A stretch of 64,000 nt of DNA, taken from NCBI GenBank assembly GCA_930367215.1, contig OV884059.1, forward strand, positions 67,613,393 through 67,677,392. The letters run 5' to 3'. The DNA is from Pollenia angustigena (Eukaryota; Arthropoda; Insecta; Diptera; Polleniidae). The notes under the pieces were generated by a model. It was not told where the DNA came from. It was given only the letters and a program-made list of their open reading frames with translations, and did no database searches. The first letter of the stretch is position 1. Every line of letters begins with the position of its first letter. The position numbers and the translations under genes were made by a program. This document shows, piece by piece, positions 24,443-35,543 of this stretch.

Positions 24443-24901
24443 ACCAGTTAAAAATATGTTTCTGGAATGCAAACGGGTTATCCCAACATAAACACGAAGT
24501 TGCAAACTTTCTTCATAGGCATGAAATCGACGTACTTCTTGTCTCTGAAACACACTTTACTCATAAAAACTGCTTTAGGGTAAATGGATACCTTACGTAT
24601 GACACAAAACATCCCAGCGGACGAGCCTGTGGTGGCACAGCCATAATTGTGCACAAACACATCAGACACTTGCCATTGCCAGAGTATGAAGAAGATTGTA
24701 TCCAGGCCACATCTATAAATCTTACTGATTTCAATCTAACGTTAACATCCGTTTATTGTCCCCCGAGGCACAAAATTGTAAACGATAAATTTCTCAACTT
24801 CTTCTCCACATTGGGCCAGAAATTCATTGCTGCTGGCGACTACAACGCTAAACATACATATTGGGGCTCCAGACTTATTAGTCCTAGAGGTAATCAGCTA
24901 T
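24439..24901 (+). pseudogene. Jockey ORF2, 5' part: apurinic-like endonuclease
   Basis: The N-terminal endonuclease nicks the target for target-primed reverse transcription. From the ATG overlapping the ORF1 stop, the frame reads WNANGL (Asn10), SETH (Glu37), SVYCPP and GDYNAKH (Asp134, Asn136), the expected active-site residues. The frame is then broken at GNQL by the hAT at 24902. It resumes at 30350, because the duplicated TCAGCTAT contributes the same codons. The open frame runs a few residues into the hAT before a TGA at 24919. Confidence 0.85.
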
Positions 24902-25279
24902 TAGAGTTGTGTCGGTCATGAACGAACTAGTTCAATTGAACGGGTCAGTCAGATGAACGATGAACGGCCGTTCAGTTTCATCGTTCAATTCCGTTCAATC
25001 GGTCACTTGCATGGATCACTTAGGTCTTTTTAGTCAGTCGGTCACTTGTTTACCAAACAACTGGTTGAAAAGAAACAACAATACTATTGTGATGTATATG
25101 TGATGCCAGTATAATATTCTTATTTCATTTACTCATTGCCACATTCTTTTACACATTTTCATAATACGATCAGGGCTGTCAAGTTTCTTGGCGACTTAAT
25201 TTTCAATTTGGCGACATGCGATTTATTTTTGGCTGATTTTAAAATATATGGCGATTTTGTTGTAAATTTGATAATACTA

Positions 25280-25422
25280 ACTGCCTATTTCACGATGTCA
25301 ATCGAACGTTTACGTTCGCACAAATAACATGTAATCCAAAAAAAAAATTTTTAATTTTGTTTTTGATTTATATGTTATTTGTGCGAACGTATACGTTCGA
25401 GTGACATCGTGAAATAGGCAGT
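25280..25422. mobile_element. Palindromic MITE, TSD TA
   Basis: The arms of about 50 bp begin ACTGCCTATTTCACGATGTC and end with the complement, flanked by TA at 25278-25279 and 25423-25424. The arms include CGAACGTTTACGTTCG. The loop is A/T-rich. Related to the 21678-21817 element. Confidence 0.7.
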
Positions 25423-25424
25423 TA

Positions 25425-25679
25425 GTCCCAATTTACACTAGGGACATTTCTTGCCGGATATTTTTTGAATTTTCTTTTAATTTTACCTGAAGCGTTTACA
25501 TATGAAACATTAGAAGTCAGACGGAAATTAATACTTGTATGTAAACTACAAAAAGTAAGAAAGAGAAATGAAAAAAATGTCCAGTACAGATAGTCATGTA
25601 CTAAACACTCTACATTTTCGACCCCTCGCCATCAAACTTCGTCTGTACAGCAAGAAATGTCCCTAGTGTAAATTGGGAC
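25425..25679. mobile_element. Tc1/mariner-type MITE, TSD TA
   Basis: TIRs of about 29 bp start GTCCCAATTTACACTAGGGA and end with the exact complement. TA lies on both sides (25423-25424, 25680-25681). It shares its left TA with the right TA of the preceding palindrome. Non-coding. Confidence 0.78.
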
Positions 25680-26893
25680 TAATGGGTTTTAAAACGCGTT
25701 TAATATTTCTTTTAAGTATTAAAAATGGATAAAAAATACTTTATAAAGTTATCAGAAGATTATTTTAAACATATTAATGATAAAATTGTAAAAATTTATG
25801 AATTATTTAAGAAAAAAAAAAAAAAAAAAAAACAAAACGTTAAGCAGAGTTAAAGAACCCAAGTGTGAGCATAGTATAAGCCATGAATTTGTTTTGAGAC
25901 TCGTATACAAATTTACCGTTTGTTATTTGGAAATACTATTTCAATGTGGTATTCCATGTAATATAAATTAGTTTTTGAAAAAATATATAGCTATAAGGAT
26001 ACGTCCGGTACGTACCATTTTAAAGAACTCTTTATGTGCATGTTATTCCAATTGTTAATGTCTGTGTTGAAAGAGTTATTTTTAATAATTAACTCCACTA
26101 AAACTCGCTTTCAAAATTGAGTGCAGTATAAACTTCTTGGCACATTATTACGAGCTATAAATTATATGAATGTAAATAGCACGTTAATACCTTCACATGA
26201 TAACTGAATCGTACACATTGTTTTCCAAAAAAACAGTAAGAATGCCTTACCGGTGAAATGTATACCATTTTAGATATATATCCAATATTTATTTAATACT
26301 AACCACAAGAAATCGTTTTGCTGCTTTAGTTAGACTATTGTAAACTATTGTACCTTTTTTGTGTTCACCAAACATTTTAATTAAACAATTTATGTATCAA
26401 CGCGACTTTTTCCCATTTTTGACAAATTTTAGCAAATAGGAAGATATTTATTTTTAAGGATTTATAAAAAATATTTTTAAAACTGTTAAAGATATATTTT
26501 ATATTGTCAAAAACGCAAAAAAAATCTTTGGCGATTTTGAACAATAAATTTGTCAAAAAAGATCAAAATTAATCCGACAACCCTGGCTGCTATTCACAAT
26601 TTTACATGAGCGTTGCCAGTTGTTCTTAATATTAAACCCGCCAAATGCAAATTTTTTATTTGAGCAAAAAGTTGTATACATATTTATTTCATTTATTTTT
26701 TAAATTAGACCTTAAAATAAATAACCAAATTCAATATTCGACAACTTTATTAATTAAAGCTTAGTCAAGTTTTAGAGCACGAAATTATTAGGGAAAGCCC
26801 ATTTTTAATGTAGATATAACTAAAGCATTCGTTTATTAATGATGCCCCTAATTTTTAAAAAAGAAAGCTGGTCGTGTTCGTACCTAACAGTTA

Positions 26894-27035
26894 GTGCCGG
26901 TTCACACACGTCAAGTTTTACTCGTCAAGTCTTGAGCTTTTATGAGAGAAGGGAAAAGAGAATGCCAATTCATTTCCCCTCTCTCCAAAAAACTCAAGAC
27001 TTGACGAGTCAAACTTGACGTGTGTGAACCGGCAC
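26894..27035. mobile_element. Harbinger-type hairpin MITE, TSD TTA
   Basis: Arms of about 45 bp start GTGCCGGTTCACACACGTCA and end with the complement, flanked by TTA at 26891-26893 and 27036-27038. The arms repeat CGTCAAG twice. Non-coding. Confidence 0.78.
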
Positions 27036-27506
27036 TTATCTTTACCTATTTCAACAATCATTTAGCATATATGTTTTATCCTTCAGTTTTCATTAAAAAA
27101 TGACAGCTTTTATACTATTAATTACTATGCACTGCTAGATTTCTTTTTGTAGAAATTACAGGCAAAAGACTGGTAAAATAAAAAAAAAAATATTAGTTTA
27201 TAAGAATCTACTTATGCATTTAAATTGCTTTTATTTAACTTACAATGTATGTTTGTGGGTAAAATCTTGCAACTCAAATTTAAAGCAGATTACTCGAACA
27301 GATTTAGCTGACATTTTGTAACATATGTTCAGTTTGGATGACAATGCATGGTTAACTGTGTAAAGTTATTATACATCTAACATGTATTGACAAGCAACAT
27401 GCTTTTATATCATATAAATTGATTAATGACATTATAAGTTCGAAAAACAGGCAGTAAAATTTTTTAAGTAATTATTTCTCTTTAAATAAAGTTACCTAAA
27501 CATTTA

Positions 27507-28519
27507 CAGCCGTATTCATAAACATTTTAAACTCCATTTCAAATCTGTTTTAAGCATAAATCGTTAAAATGGTATTCATAAACGAATATTACCTTAAAAA
27601 CCCTATTTTAAACCTTGTGTAAATAAGCGAATTTTAAAATTGGTTCGACCCTTGTTTAAACCTATTTTTAAATGACATTTTTGCTTTTTGCTGTGTGTTT
27701 ATGGTCATTTTGAACATTTTTGCGAGAAATTTTAAGACAATATATTATTATGTATTTAAACATTAAAAATAAAATGAAATTCAAAAATATGTATGTATGA
27801 AAAATGTATATTATTAATATATTTTTCAATTTCAAAAATTAAAGCTCAAAAAATTATTAATTGTACATTATGAACTAGTGATGTGTAAACGATCAAAATA
27901 AATAAAACTCGTTATTTGAATACGTTTTGATATCAGCAATAAAATCATCATCTAAATTGCACTTTGTTTTGTTTTGTTAGAACTCTTTATTTTTTTTAAA
28001 TATAACTGAACAACCTAAACAAAAGCGGCAAGCGTTTTTTTAAAAATTAAAATTTTATTTAAATACAATTTCAATAAAACAAACCGACATAGCGATCTGT
28101 AAAATAAGATTTATCAGCCGGGTGGTTTCTAATTCGCATTCTAATGGTTTGTTTCGTATAAATTGTATGCAAATGAGAAGTTTTGACATACAAAAAACGC
28201 TTCCGCACTTATTTAGGTAGCTCAGTAAGAGACAACTATTCATATATAAAAAACAATTTTTTTCTCACACACGACAAAAAAAATTTTAGATACGAATACG
28301 AGTATGAATTAATAACCACTGTTTGACATCATTATGATTCATGTGACAAATAAAAGAGATAGCATTGCCACCATCAAATTAAAAAATACGGTAAAACGTT
28401 TATTAGTTAAAATGCTGATTATGAATACGAATTTAAAAAAAAGCTTTTTTAGGCTTAAAATGTTTTTTAACTAAAATTCATCTAAAACCTGAATTATGAT
28501 TTTTTTATGAATACGGCTG
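27507..28519. mobile_element. Non-autonomous element, TIR CAGCCGTATTCATAAA, TSD TTA
   Basis: The left end is CAGCCGTATTCATAAAC and the right end TTTATGAATACGGCTG. TTA flanks both sides (27504-27506, 28520-28522), suggesting PIF/Harbinger. Long TTTTAAA-rich subterminal regions are roughly inverted. No transposase reading found. A related end type bounds 13929-14747. Confidence 0.75.
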
Positions 28520-28972
28520 TTAGAATATGAGAACACCAAACAAGTATGAAAACCGCCACGTTTAGCGAGAAATCACTACATATGGCAGCCCAGATTGTAC
28601 TATGAAATTTTCTAAACAATGTGGCAAATTGCCACTGGCAATGTGTTAAAAGAAACAAATATAGTATACTGGTACAACATAAACATTTTAATAGTATTGT
28701 TTCTTTTCAATCAGTTGTTGGGTAAACCAAAAAACAACTCAGAATTTTTCGTTTATTGTTTTCTATTTTTGGGTACACTCAAAAAGTTGTACAGTAACTG
28801 AATGTAATTTACTAAAATCATTTTCCGTAGAGTTAAAACTTAATAAAATTTGTTATTTTATAATTAAACTAATTCTTTAACTATTTCTATATGTTTCTCC
28901 AAAAAATATATGTTCAGTTATTTTTTATGCATAAAATAAAACTGAAATACTTAACTGCAAAGATATCATCAT

Positions 28973-29771
28973 ATATATTATTTCTAAAGCACTTTTTTTT
29001 GTCGGTTGCAAATATCTCCCATACCACCGCATCAAATTTAGTGAATGATATCTCATTTTAAAGCTTATTTCTAATACTAATGACGAAAAATAATTAGAAA
29101 TTGAAAAATTAATATTTTCATTGATAAAAATTATATTTTAAAATGTATTGAAGTTACTAAAATTTCTATTAATTATTTTCATTTTATGTTACAAAAATGA
29201 CAACTAACGGTGCGAAATATTCGCACGGGTCATCTAGTATATATTATTTCTAAAGCACTTTTTTTTGTCGGTTGCAAATATCTCCCATACCACTGCATCA
29301 AATTTAGTGAATGATATCTCATTTTAAAGCTTATTTCTAACACTAATGACGAAAAATAATTAGAAATTGAAAAATTAATATTTTCATTGATAAAAATTAT
29401 ATTTTAAAATGTATTGAAGTTACTAAAATTTCTATTAATTATTTTCATTTTATGTTACAAAAATGACAACTAACGGTGCGAAATATTCGCACGGGTCATC
29501 TAGTATATATTATTTCTAGAGAACTTTTTTTTGTCGGTTGCAAATATCTCCCATACCACTGCATCAAATTTAATGAATGATATCTCATTTTAAAGCTTAT
29601 TTCTAACACTAATGACGAAAAATAATTAGAAATTGAAAAATTAATATTTTCATTGATAAAAATTACATTTTAAAATGTATTGAAGTGGCTAAAATTTCTA
29701 TTAATTATTTTCATTTTATGTTACAAAAATGACAACTAACGGTGCGAAATATTCGCACGGGTCATCTAGTT
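28973..29771. repeat. Three tandem 266-bp copies, each with a Helitron-like 3' end
   Basis: The unit repeats with a period of 266 bp (marker TTTCTA at 28981, 29247 and 29513). Copies differ at only a few positions. Each ends with the hairpin GTGCGAAATATTCGCAC, then GGGTCATCTAGT. A short stem-loop about 8-10 bases before CTAG followed by T is the Helitron 3' signature. Copies are joined head to tail. No Rep/helicase gene is seen, so any activity depended on another element. Confidence 0.75.
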
Positions 29772-30349
29772 TTAAATTATTTTATTATTTACATACTTAT
29801 AGGAACATGTGCACATAAATTAAAAAACACAAATTTTTCGCTGATTTGGTAGGTAATAATGACAGGTATAAATACTGTTTTAGCTGTTTTAGTATGTAAT
29901 TTAAATTGAGTTAAAATTAATTGAAAAAACCTTTGAATGTATTTTTTGTAGTTTGTACATTGAAATAACAGAAAAATTTATTAATTTTTAAAGAATTTCT
30001 CCGTTTTAAAATTAACATTAAAAAATAGCCGCAAAATTCCTTTATTTTAAATGAAATTTCAGTTTTTCAAACTTAATATTATTTTGAATTTACCTACATA
30101 ATATTTTGAGTGTAACATCAAACAAATATGCTATACTTGTTTCTTTTAACACATTGCCGTATTCAATCAATTGTGAATGAATGAACGAAATCCACAAAAG
30201 ACCGACTGACACAAAAGATTAACTGACCCAAAAGACAAGTGACCCGAAATGAACGACTGAACGAAGTGAACGAACTCGTTCACTGTTTTGAATTGAACGT
30301 TAATGACCGGTCACCTAAATGAACGATTAAGCCCAAGACTATCAGCTAT

Positions 30350-32547
30350 ACAATACCGTAACTGCAAATAATTTTGATGTGGTATCGAGTGGTAAGCCTA
30401 CCTATTGGCCAACCGACTTCAATAAGCTACCAGACCTTATTGACTTTGCTGTAATTAAAAACATCAAGCGCGATCAGGTACTAGTTAGTTCCTCCTATGA
30501 TCTTTCGTCTGATCATTCACCTTCAATCCTCATTTTAAAAGGTAACTCTGACGCTGCAGCTGCAAACTTTATTTCCTATCCAAACAGAAACACAAATTGG
30601 TTAAAGTATAAAATGTATGTGAGCTCTCACCTATCACAGTGCATTCCCCTAAAAAATTCATCTGACATCCAAATAGCTGTCGACCGATTTACAGAAGTCT
30701 TGGATACTGCAGCAAGAAATGCAACCCCAATCAAGCGCACAATTAAACGTGCTCCTTACAATACATCGACGGATATAGAGGCCCTTATCAGAGAAAAAAG
30801 GAAGTTAAGAAGACAATGGCAAAACAGTCGTACCCCAACCACTAAGGCCCAAGTACAATTATGCCTGACCACACTTCGCAACAAATTGAGACAGAACCAC
30901 GAGTCCGCAATAGAAGGCTATCTAAACAGCCTAGACGCCACAAAAAACACCAATTATAGCTTATGGAAGGCTGTACGGCATATGAAATGCCCTATAACCC
31001 AAGAATCTCCATTAAGACTGGAAAACCGCACTTGGGCCAAAAACACACTTGAAAAATTAAACGCTTTCGCGGGCCACCTTGAGAAAGTTTTCACGCCACA
31101 TGATGCACATACTTGTTCCTGTCGTCCAATCATCCCTGATAAGGTAAACCATCCATTAAAATTTAACATAACTCAAGTAAAATCTGCAATAGAAAAAGTG
31201 AATATTAGAAAATCTCCCGGACCTGACCGCATCACAGGGTCAATGATAAGAAACCTACCATCGTCTGCTTCCAGAATCTTGCTGCTCATTTTTAACGCTA
31301 TATTAAGAGCCGGATACTTCCCATCCTCATGGAAGAGGTCTATAATTGTTATGATTCCCAAGCCAGGAAAAGATGCTAGCCAGGTTGCGTCGTACAGACC
31401 GATAAGCTTATTGTCAATCCTATCGAAGCTTTTCGAAAAAATATTCGTTTTAAGTATAACTCCTCATCTAAATGAACACGACATCATCCCGGACCACCAG
31501 TTCGGATTCAGAGCGAAACATGGTACAATAGAACAAGTGCATAGAATTGTCACCCTTATTAGATCGGCGTTTGAGAAAAAGCAATCCTGCTCAGCACTGT
31601 TTATAGACATTTCCCAAGCTTTTGACAAAGTTTGGCATGATGGGCTACTCATCAAAATAAAACGAATGCTTCCTCAAAACACTCACAAGCTTCTGGAGAG
31701 CTATCTAACAGGCAGAACATTCATAGTAAGGTCGCAAGATAAATACTCCCCCCTCAAGAAAATTTCTGCTGGTGTTCCCCAAGGCAGCATATTAGGACCG
31801 CTTCTATATATAATATACACAGCGGATATGCCAACAAACCTGAGCACGCATACCTCTACATTTGCAGACGACACAGCATTTATTAGCGTTAACCATGACC
31901 CAAAAGTCGCATCGCAAAATCTGCAGTCCCACATCAATGAACTAGAGGCCTGGCTAGAAAAATGGAGAATAAAGGTTAACCCGGCTAAATGTGCTCACTT
32001 AACTTTCACGCTCAGAAGACAAACGTGCCCAGCTGTAAAAATAAATAACACCACTGTTCCGGTAGAAAACCATGTTAAGTACTTGGGAATTCATATAGAT
32101 AGACGCTTGACCTGGTCGCGTCATATTGAAGCGAAAATAACGGCTATGAAACTTAAAGCAGCTCAACTACATTGGCTTCTCGGTGGAAACTCAAACTTGT
32201 CTTCAGACAACAAAATTCTTTTATACAAGTCCATCATAAAACCAATATGGACATATGGCATCCAATTATGGGGTACTGCATGCGCATCTAACATCCAAAA
32301 GCTTCATAGAAGACAGTCTAGAATATTACGACAAATTGTCTGCGCCCCATGGTATATACGTAATGAAATTATCCACAGAGATCTCAACGTCCCCACTATC
32401 CAGGAGGAAATTAAAAAACATTCAATAAGCTACATCGATAAACTAATGGTCCACCCTAACTACCTCGCTCGGGGTTTGCTTCAGTTCGAAGGTCACCAGA
32501 GGCTAAAAAGAACCGATACTTTGAGCCTAACTAGAAGACATTTTTAA
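30350..32547 (+). pseudogene. Jockey ORF2, 3' part: reverse transcriptase
   Basis: This continues ORF2 after the hAT insertion. The frame opens past the TSD and includes SGKPTYWPTDF (end of endonuclease). The RT motifs are YRPISLLS at about 31393, LFIDISQAFDKVWHDG at about 31600, GVPQGSILGPLL at 31771 and the catalytic FADD at 31861, followed by NPAKC and VKYLGIHID. It runs stop-free through a C-terminal region (WTYGIQLWG) to TAA at 32545-32547. Together with the 5' part the length is typical for Jockey ORF2 (about 900 residues). It would copy the LINE RNA into DNA. Only the insertion disables it. Confidence 0.9.
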
Positions 32548-32689
32548 AATTTGAATACAGCAGTTAGTGGTTACACTGGTAACAACTAATAAACAACAAG
32601 TAGAATTAAAATTTGAATACATATTGTAAATTTCGATAAGAAAGATTCAATAATAAAAATAAATTTAAAAATCCACATGAATTACTTGG

Positions 32690-33116
32690 TGACGATAAAT
32701 TTGAATTCTGTTTGGCCTTATTTTGAGCAGTGGATTCTAGCTTTGGTTGCTTTTGCGAAAAGTTGGAATCAAAATTTTTACGTTTTGGTGTTAAAGGGCT
32801 TTCATTAATTTCATCGTTCTCGTTTTCAGAATCAGTTAGAAATAAAACTGCATCGTTTTAAGCAAAACTTTTGGCACCACTAATACCTTCAACGCTTTTA
32901 TGAAAGCCGCAGGTTCTGGCAATGGCCTCCTCGTCTTCCATTCTGCCCATGTTTTTTCCAGCCCATAACGTCCTTGATAGGTGACCCAGATACATTTAAA
33001 TCCTTTGTCAATTCCAGCCAATTTGCATCAACAACAACTCGATCGCCTTTCGTGTAGCCCCTGGCAATATCTTGATGTTGCTCCATAAAATCAATGAAGA
33101 CTTTGTCCTGAGCGGA
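32690..33116 (-). pseudogene. Harbinger Myb/SANT-like DNA-binding protein, frameshifted
   Basis: On the minus strand the frame reads DFMEQHQDIARG, then WLELTKDLNVSGSPIKD and WKK, the Myb/SANT-like domain carried as the second gene of animal Harbinger elements. A frameshift near 32940-32950 moves the last conserved block (TWAEWKTR) to the next frame. Downstream, a third frame keeps a Ser/Asn/Glu-rich tail (DSENENDEINE) to about 32700, where Jockey begins. The partner normally helps the transposase bind DNA or enter the nucleus. Its convergence with the HARBI1 gene fits the superfamily. Confidence 0.75.
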
Positions 33117-33544
33117 GCTTCAATGTTTTCCCCTTTTAATATAAAAACTTAAAATTATTTAGAAAAATGAGAATATTTAAGTATACGTATGTATATGTAT
33201 ATGTATGATTTGTCTGTTGGCTTTTTTAAATTCTTCTTGTTTTTTCCGTTTTGTTTTGTTTTATGTGCTGCCAATATGAAGATTTTGATTAAGTGTTTAC
33301 AAAATTAAAGTATGGCAATGCTATTGAAGAAATTCCGTAAATTTGGTTATGTTAATTGAATTTTTTTATAGACTTTAAGAAATTTACAAAATAAATAAAT
33401 AAAACTTAAATAATTTTAAGCATAGTTTGAATAAATTAATAAAAAGCAATATTCTTTTTTGAAAAAAGTAGTTTGAAATAGTTTTTTTTAACTTTAAGAT
33501 ACAAAAAACTGTAATTCCGTTCATGAAATTAAACATGATTTCAA
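33117..33544. other. Harbinger non-coding part, nothing else seen
   Basis: AT-rich sequence between the Myb-like gene and the right TIR, including a short TATGTATATGTA run near 33190. Confidence 0.4.
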
Positions 33545-33640
33545 TTCGTAAATTTTTTTCGTTTTTCGGTTTCTACAGCACCAAAATGTGGATTGAATTC
33601 CATTTCCGAACGGAATTGCATTCTGTGACATGGCTGTATA

Positions 33641-33838
33641 TTGTATTTTCTTGTTACATTTGACCTTAGCTTTCCTTTGGACAGCAATGAGGTATATTGT
33701 ATGTACAGAAAATTTACAATTATTAGACACCAGCAGAATGTAATGCATTTTCTGGCCCGCTACAGCCTTCGTCAGCATTCTTTGTGTCACACTGCTGTCC
33801 AAAGGAAAGCCAAGGCAAAATGTAACAAAAAAATACAA
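33641..33838. mobile_element. MITE inside the Harbinger right TIR, TSD TA
   Basis: Arms of about 45 bp begin TTGTATTTTCTTGTTACATT and end with the near complement. Both contain CTTTCCTTTGGACAGCA or its complement. TA lies at 33639-33640 and 33839-33840. It interrupts the alignment of the two Harbinger TIRs exactly here, which confirms it as an insert. Confidence 0.7.
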
Positions 33839-34032
33839 TAATATTATCTGGTAGTGAATAAAGTCATTTCTGAATAATTGAAGCAATAGGACTATTACAA
33901 AAAAGCTTTATAAAAACATAACTCAAATTTAGCTCATAGAATAAATTCGAAAAATAAAAAATGTTGAATATAATATAAAGTAACCTTCCAAACGAGATAA
34001 TTTTAATTTATTTTATATTTTTATGACAGTTA

Positions 34033-34200
34033 TGAAATGTATCATAATATGATTGCTTCTAAATTAACCTGATGATAATATGATTGCTTCTTAACTTATT
34101 ATGATTAACATGACAATTATATAAAACATTCTTAACTTATTATGATTAACATGAAAATAATTTGATTACTTCTTAACTTAGTATGATTAAGAGAATAATA
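34033..34200. repeat. Degenerate tandem repeat around TTATGATTAACATGA
   Basis: Several imperfect units contain CTTAACTTATTATGATTAA. The most similar are about 47 bp apart near 34095 and 34142. It lies in the right part of the outer CACGCA-ended element. Confidence 0.55.
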
Positions 34201-34610
34201 ATATAATTAAGGGAAAAATATTATGATGTAATAGTACGAGTATATTTAGTCATAATATGATTCAATAATAATCTTAATATGGTGACAACAATCATGAATC
34301 TTATCAAAATATGTTGCTCTTAGAATATGTTTACCACAGCCATGTGCTTTCTTTGCGTGAATTTATAGCATGAAGATCCAAAAGTGACCTTGACTCGAAC
34401 TAAATTCGTGAGAAGGAAGATCTTAAAGATGTAAGGGGATGTTTTATGCCCCAGAGCCAGCTGTCGGGTCTCACTACAACATTTTTCCTAGATGTTTGTA
34501 GTTTAGAAATAATAACGCATTTGTTTTTGTTTTATACAAAATATGATAAGATTCATATTAACTTGTAAACGATAATGCAAATTTCTAACACTCAATGAAA
34601 ATTAATTAGA

Positions 34611-34976
34611 AACCAGTAAGAGTGCTATATTCGGCTATGCCGAATCTTATATACCCTTCACCATTGTGCGAGCAGAATACAGAGCAACTAGACAAAACCT
34701 AAATAATTTCTGCATATACTACATACATATATACAACACATAAAACTTCATTATAAATGAAAATTTTTAAATCGTTCATAGCCGCTATCATGTCTGGAGT
34801 CTCCGGAAAACACATATCAAACGTAAGACGGACAGACGGACATCGTTAAATCAACTTCTCTCCTCATAAGGACCCAGAATATATATACTTTATAGGGTCT
34901 GAGATCAATATTATAGAAATTACAAACGGAATGACAAACTTATATATACCCTTTTCCACCTGTGGTGAAGGGTATA
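34611..34976 (+). repeat. Dispersed repeat family B, copy 2
   Basis: It begins CAGTAAGAGTGCTATATTCGG with the hairpin TTCGGCTATGCCGAA, contains GACGGACAGACGGACATCG and TATATATACTTTATAGGGTC, and ends in a CACCTGTGGTG hairpin and GGTATAAT. It aligns with 3345-3726 but keeps a longer centre. The GGACATCGTTA box is shared with family A, so A and B may be related. Confidence 0.7.
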
Positions 34977-35543
34977 ATTAACAAATAAAGCCCAGCAAAA
35001 GTGTGTGGGTTCTATGAGTTGGTTAAAAAATGTGAACTTTAGCTTTTTTTGCATAAGGTGGATAAACTTTATTTACTTATACATTATATAAAAATATATA
35101 CATGTGTATTATGCTGTACTGTTTTATTTGTATTCAATAAATATTTATGAGAATAATATCCAACAAGCATAAACTCTTAAATAATAATTTATTTCGGTTT
35201 ATTTTACATATTTCAATCAATTTTCTATATTTACAATACTACCATTTTTATAATTTTTACATTGAGTGTGAATAAATGAGAGTATTTATTGCTACATTTT
35301 AAACATAAATAAGTAAAACATACATTAAGCTAAAAGTAAGTGTTTGCCTTTATACATTTAAAAATACTTAGCAAAATTCTAAGAAATAAAAATAAAGTGA
35401 CACAAAAGTAAAGAAAACAAGCAAGAGTGCCTTACTCGGCTGTGCTGAATCTTTAATATCATTCACCTAAGGAAATGCAGCTGCTGAGACCACTCACCCA
35501 CTAACATACATTATCAAATAGAATAACAAAAAAATATCATGTA

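Larger units (their letters stand above)
25171..26585. mobile_element. hAT-like non-autonomous element, TIR CAGGGCTGTC
   Basis: The left end is CAGGGCTGTCAAG and the right end GACAACCCTG. Subterminal GGCGATTTT/GGCGACTT motifs occur at both ends. Flanks do not show a clear 8-bp TSD (AATACGAT versus GCTGCTAT), so the boundary call rests on the TIR and subterminal motif. It contains two TA-flanked MITEs back to back. Confidence 0.65.
24902..30341. mobile_element. 5.4-kb hAT element in Jockey ORF2, TSD TCAGCTAT
   Basis: An exact 8-bp TSD, TCAGCTAT, occurs at 24894-24901 and 30342-30349. The tips are short and imperfect (TAGAGTTGTG left, TAGTCTTGGG as complement of the right). About 130 bp at each end carry dense TGAACGA/TCGTTCA and GGTCAC/GTCAGTCGGTC motifs in inverted arrangement. 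Excision of the element with one TSD leaves the LINE frame continuous, which independently supports the boundaries. No transposase is seen. Its interior holds at least five later insertions. Confidence 0.88.
23609..32690 (+). mobile_element. Jockey-clade LINE, 5'-truncated, split by a hAT element
   Basis: It carries ORF1 with three CCHC knuckles, then ORF2 with endonuclease and reverse transcriptase overlapping ORF1 by ATGA, the arrangement of Jockey elements. The 5' end is missing, because ORF1 begins just before its C2HC-associated domain. The 3' end is an AT-rich tail with ATAATAAAAATAAAT near 32650. It landed between the two converging Harbinger genes. Apart from the hAT insertion in ORF2 the coding frames are free of stops, so the copy is young. 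Confidence 0.85.
17784..33982. mobile_element. Two-gene PIF/Harbinger transposon, heavily interrupted
   Basis: Long TIRs of roughly 200 bp pair 17784-17990 with the complement of about 33560-33982. Both contain TTTCGAATTTATTCTATG, TTTGTAATAGTCC and the TTCCGTTCGG box. Between them are the two genes typical of the superfamily: a HARBI1-like DDE transposase on the plus strand and a Myb/SANT-like protein on the minus strand. The right TIR is split by a TA-flanked MITE. The middle was lost or displaced and now holds a hAT element and a Jockey LINE, so the element cannot be autonomous. Confidence 0.75.
15789..34357. mobile_element. Outer element with ends CACGCARAGAAA enclosing the large nest
   Basis: The left end is CACGCAGAGAAAAAATATGG. 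The right end, read in reverse complement, is CACGCAAAGAAAGCACATGG. Both are followed inside by ATAATATGATT-type motifs. The same end type bounds a short MITE at 58352-58509, supporting a real family. I found no clear TSD, so the pairing of these two ends is an inference. Everything between is later insertions. Confidence 0.4.

Noticed and set aside
24478..24669. Minus-strand frame opposite the Jockey endonuclease
   Set aside because: It is the reverse reading of a strongly supported coding region.
28973..29771. CRISPR-like array
   Set aside because: Three long identical 266-bp units with no spacers, in eukaryotic transposon DNA.
33521..33886. Overlapping open frames on both strands around 33.5-33.9 kb
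   Set aside because: They arise from the palindromic MITE at 33641-33838, so the two strands read almost the same sequence.
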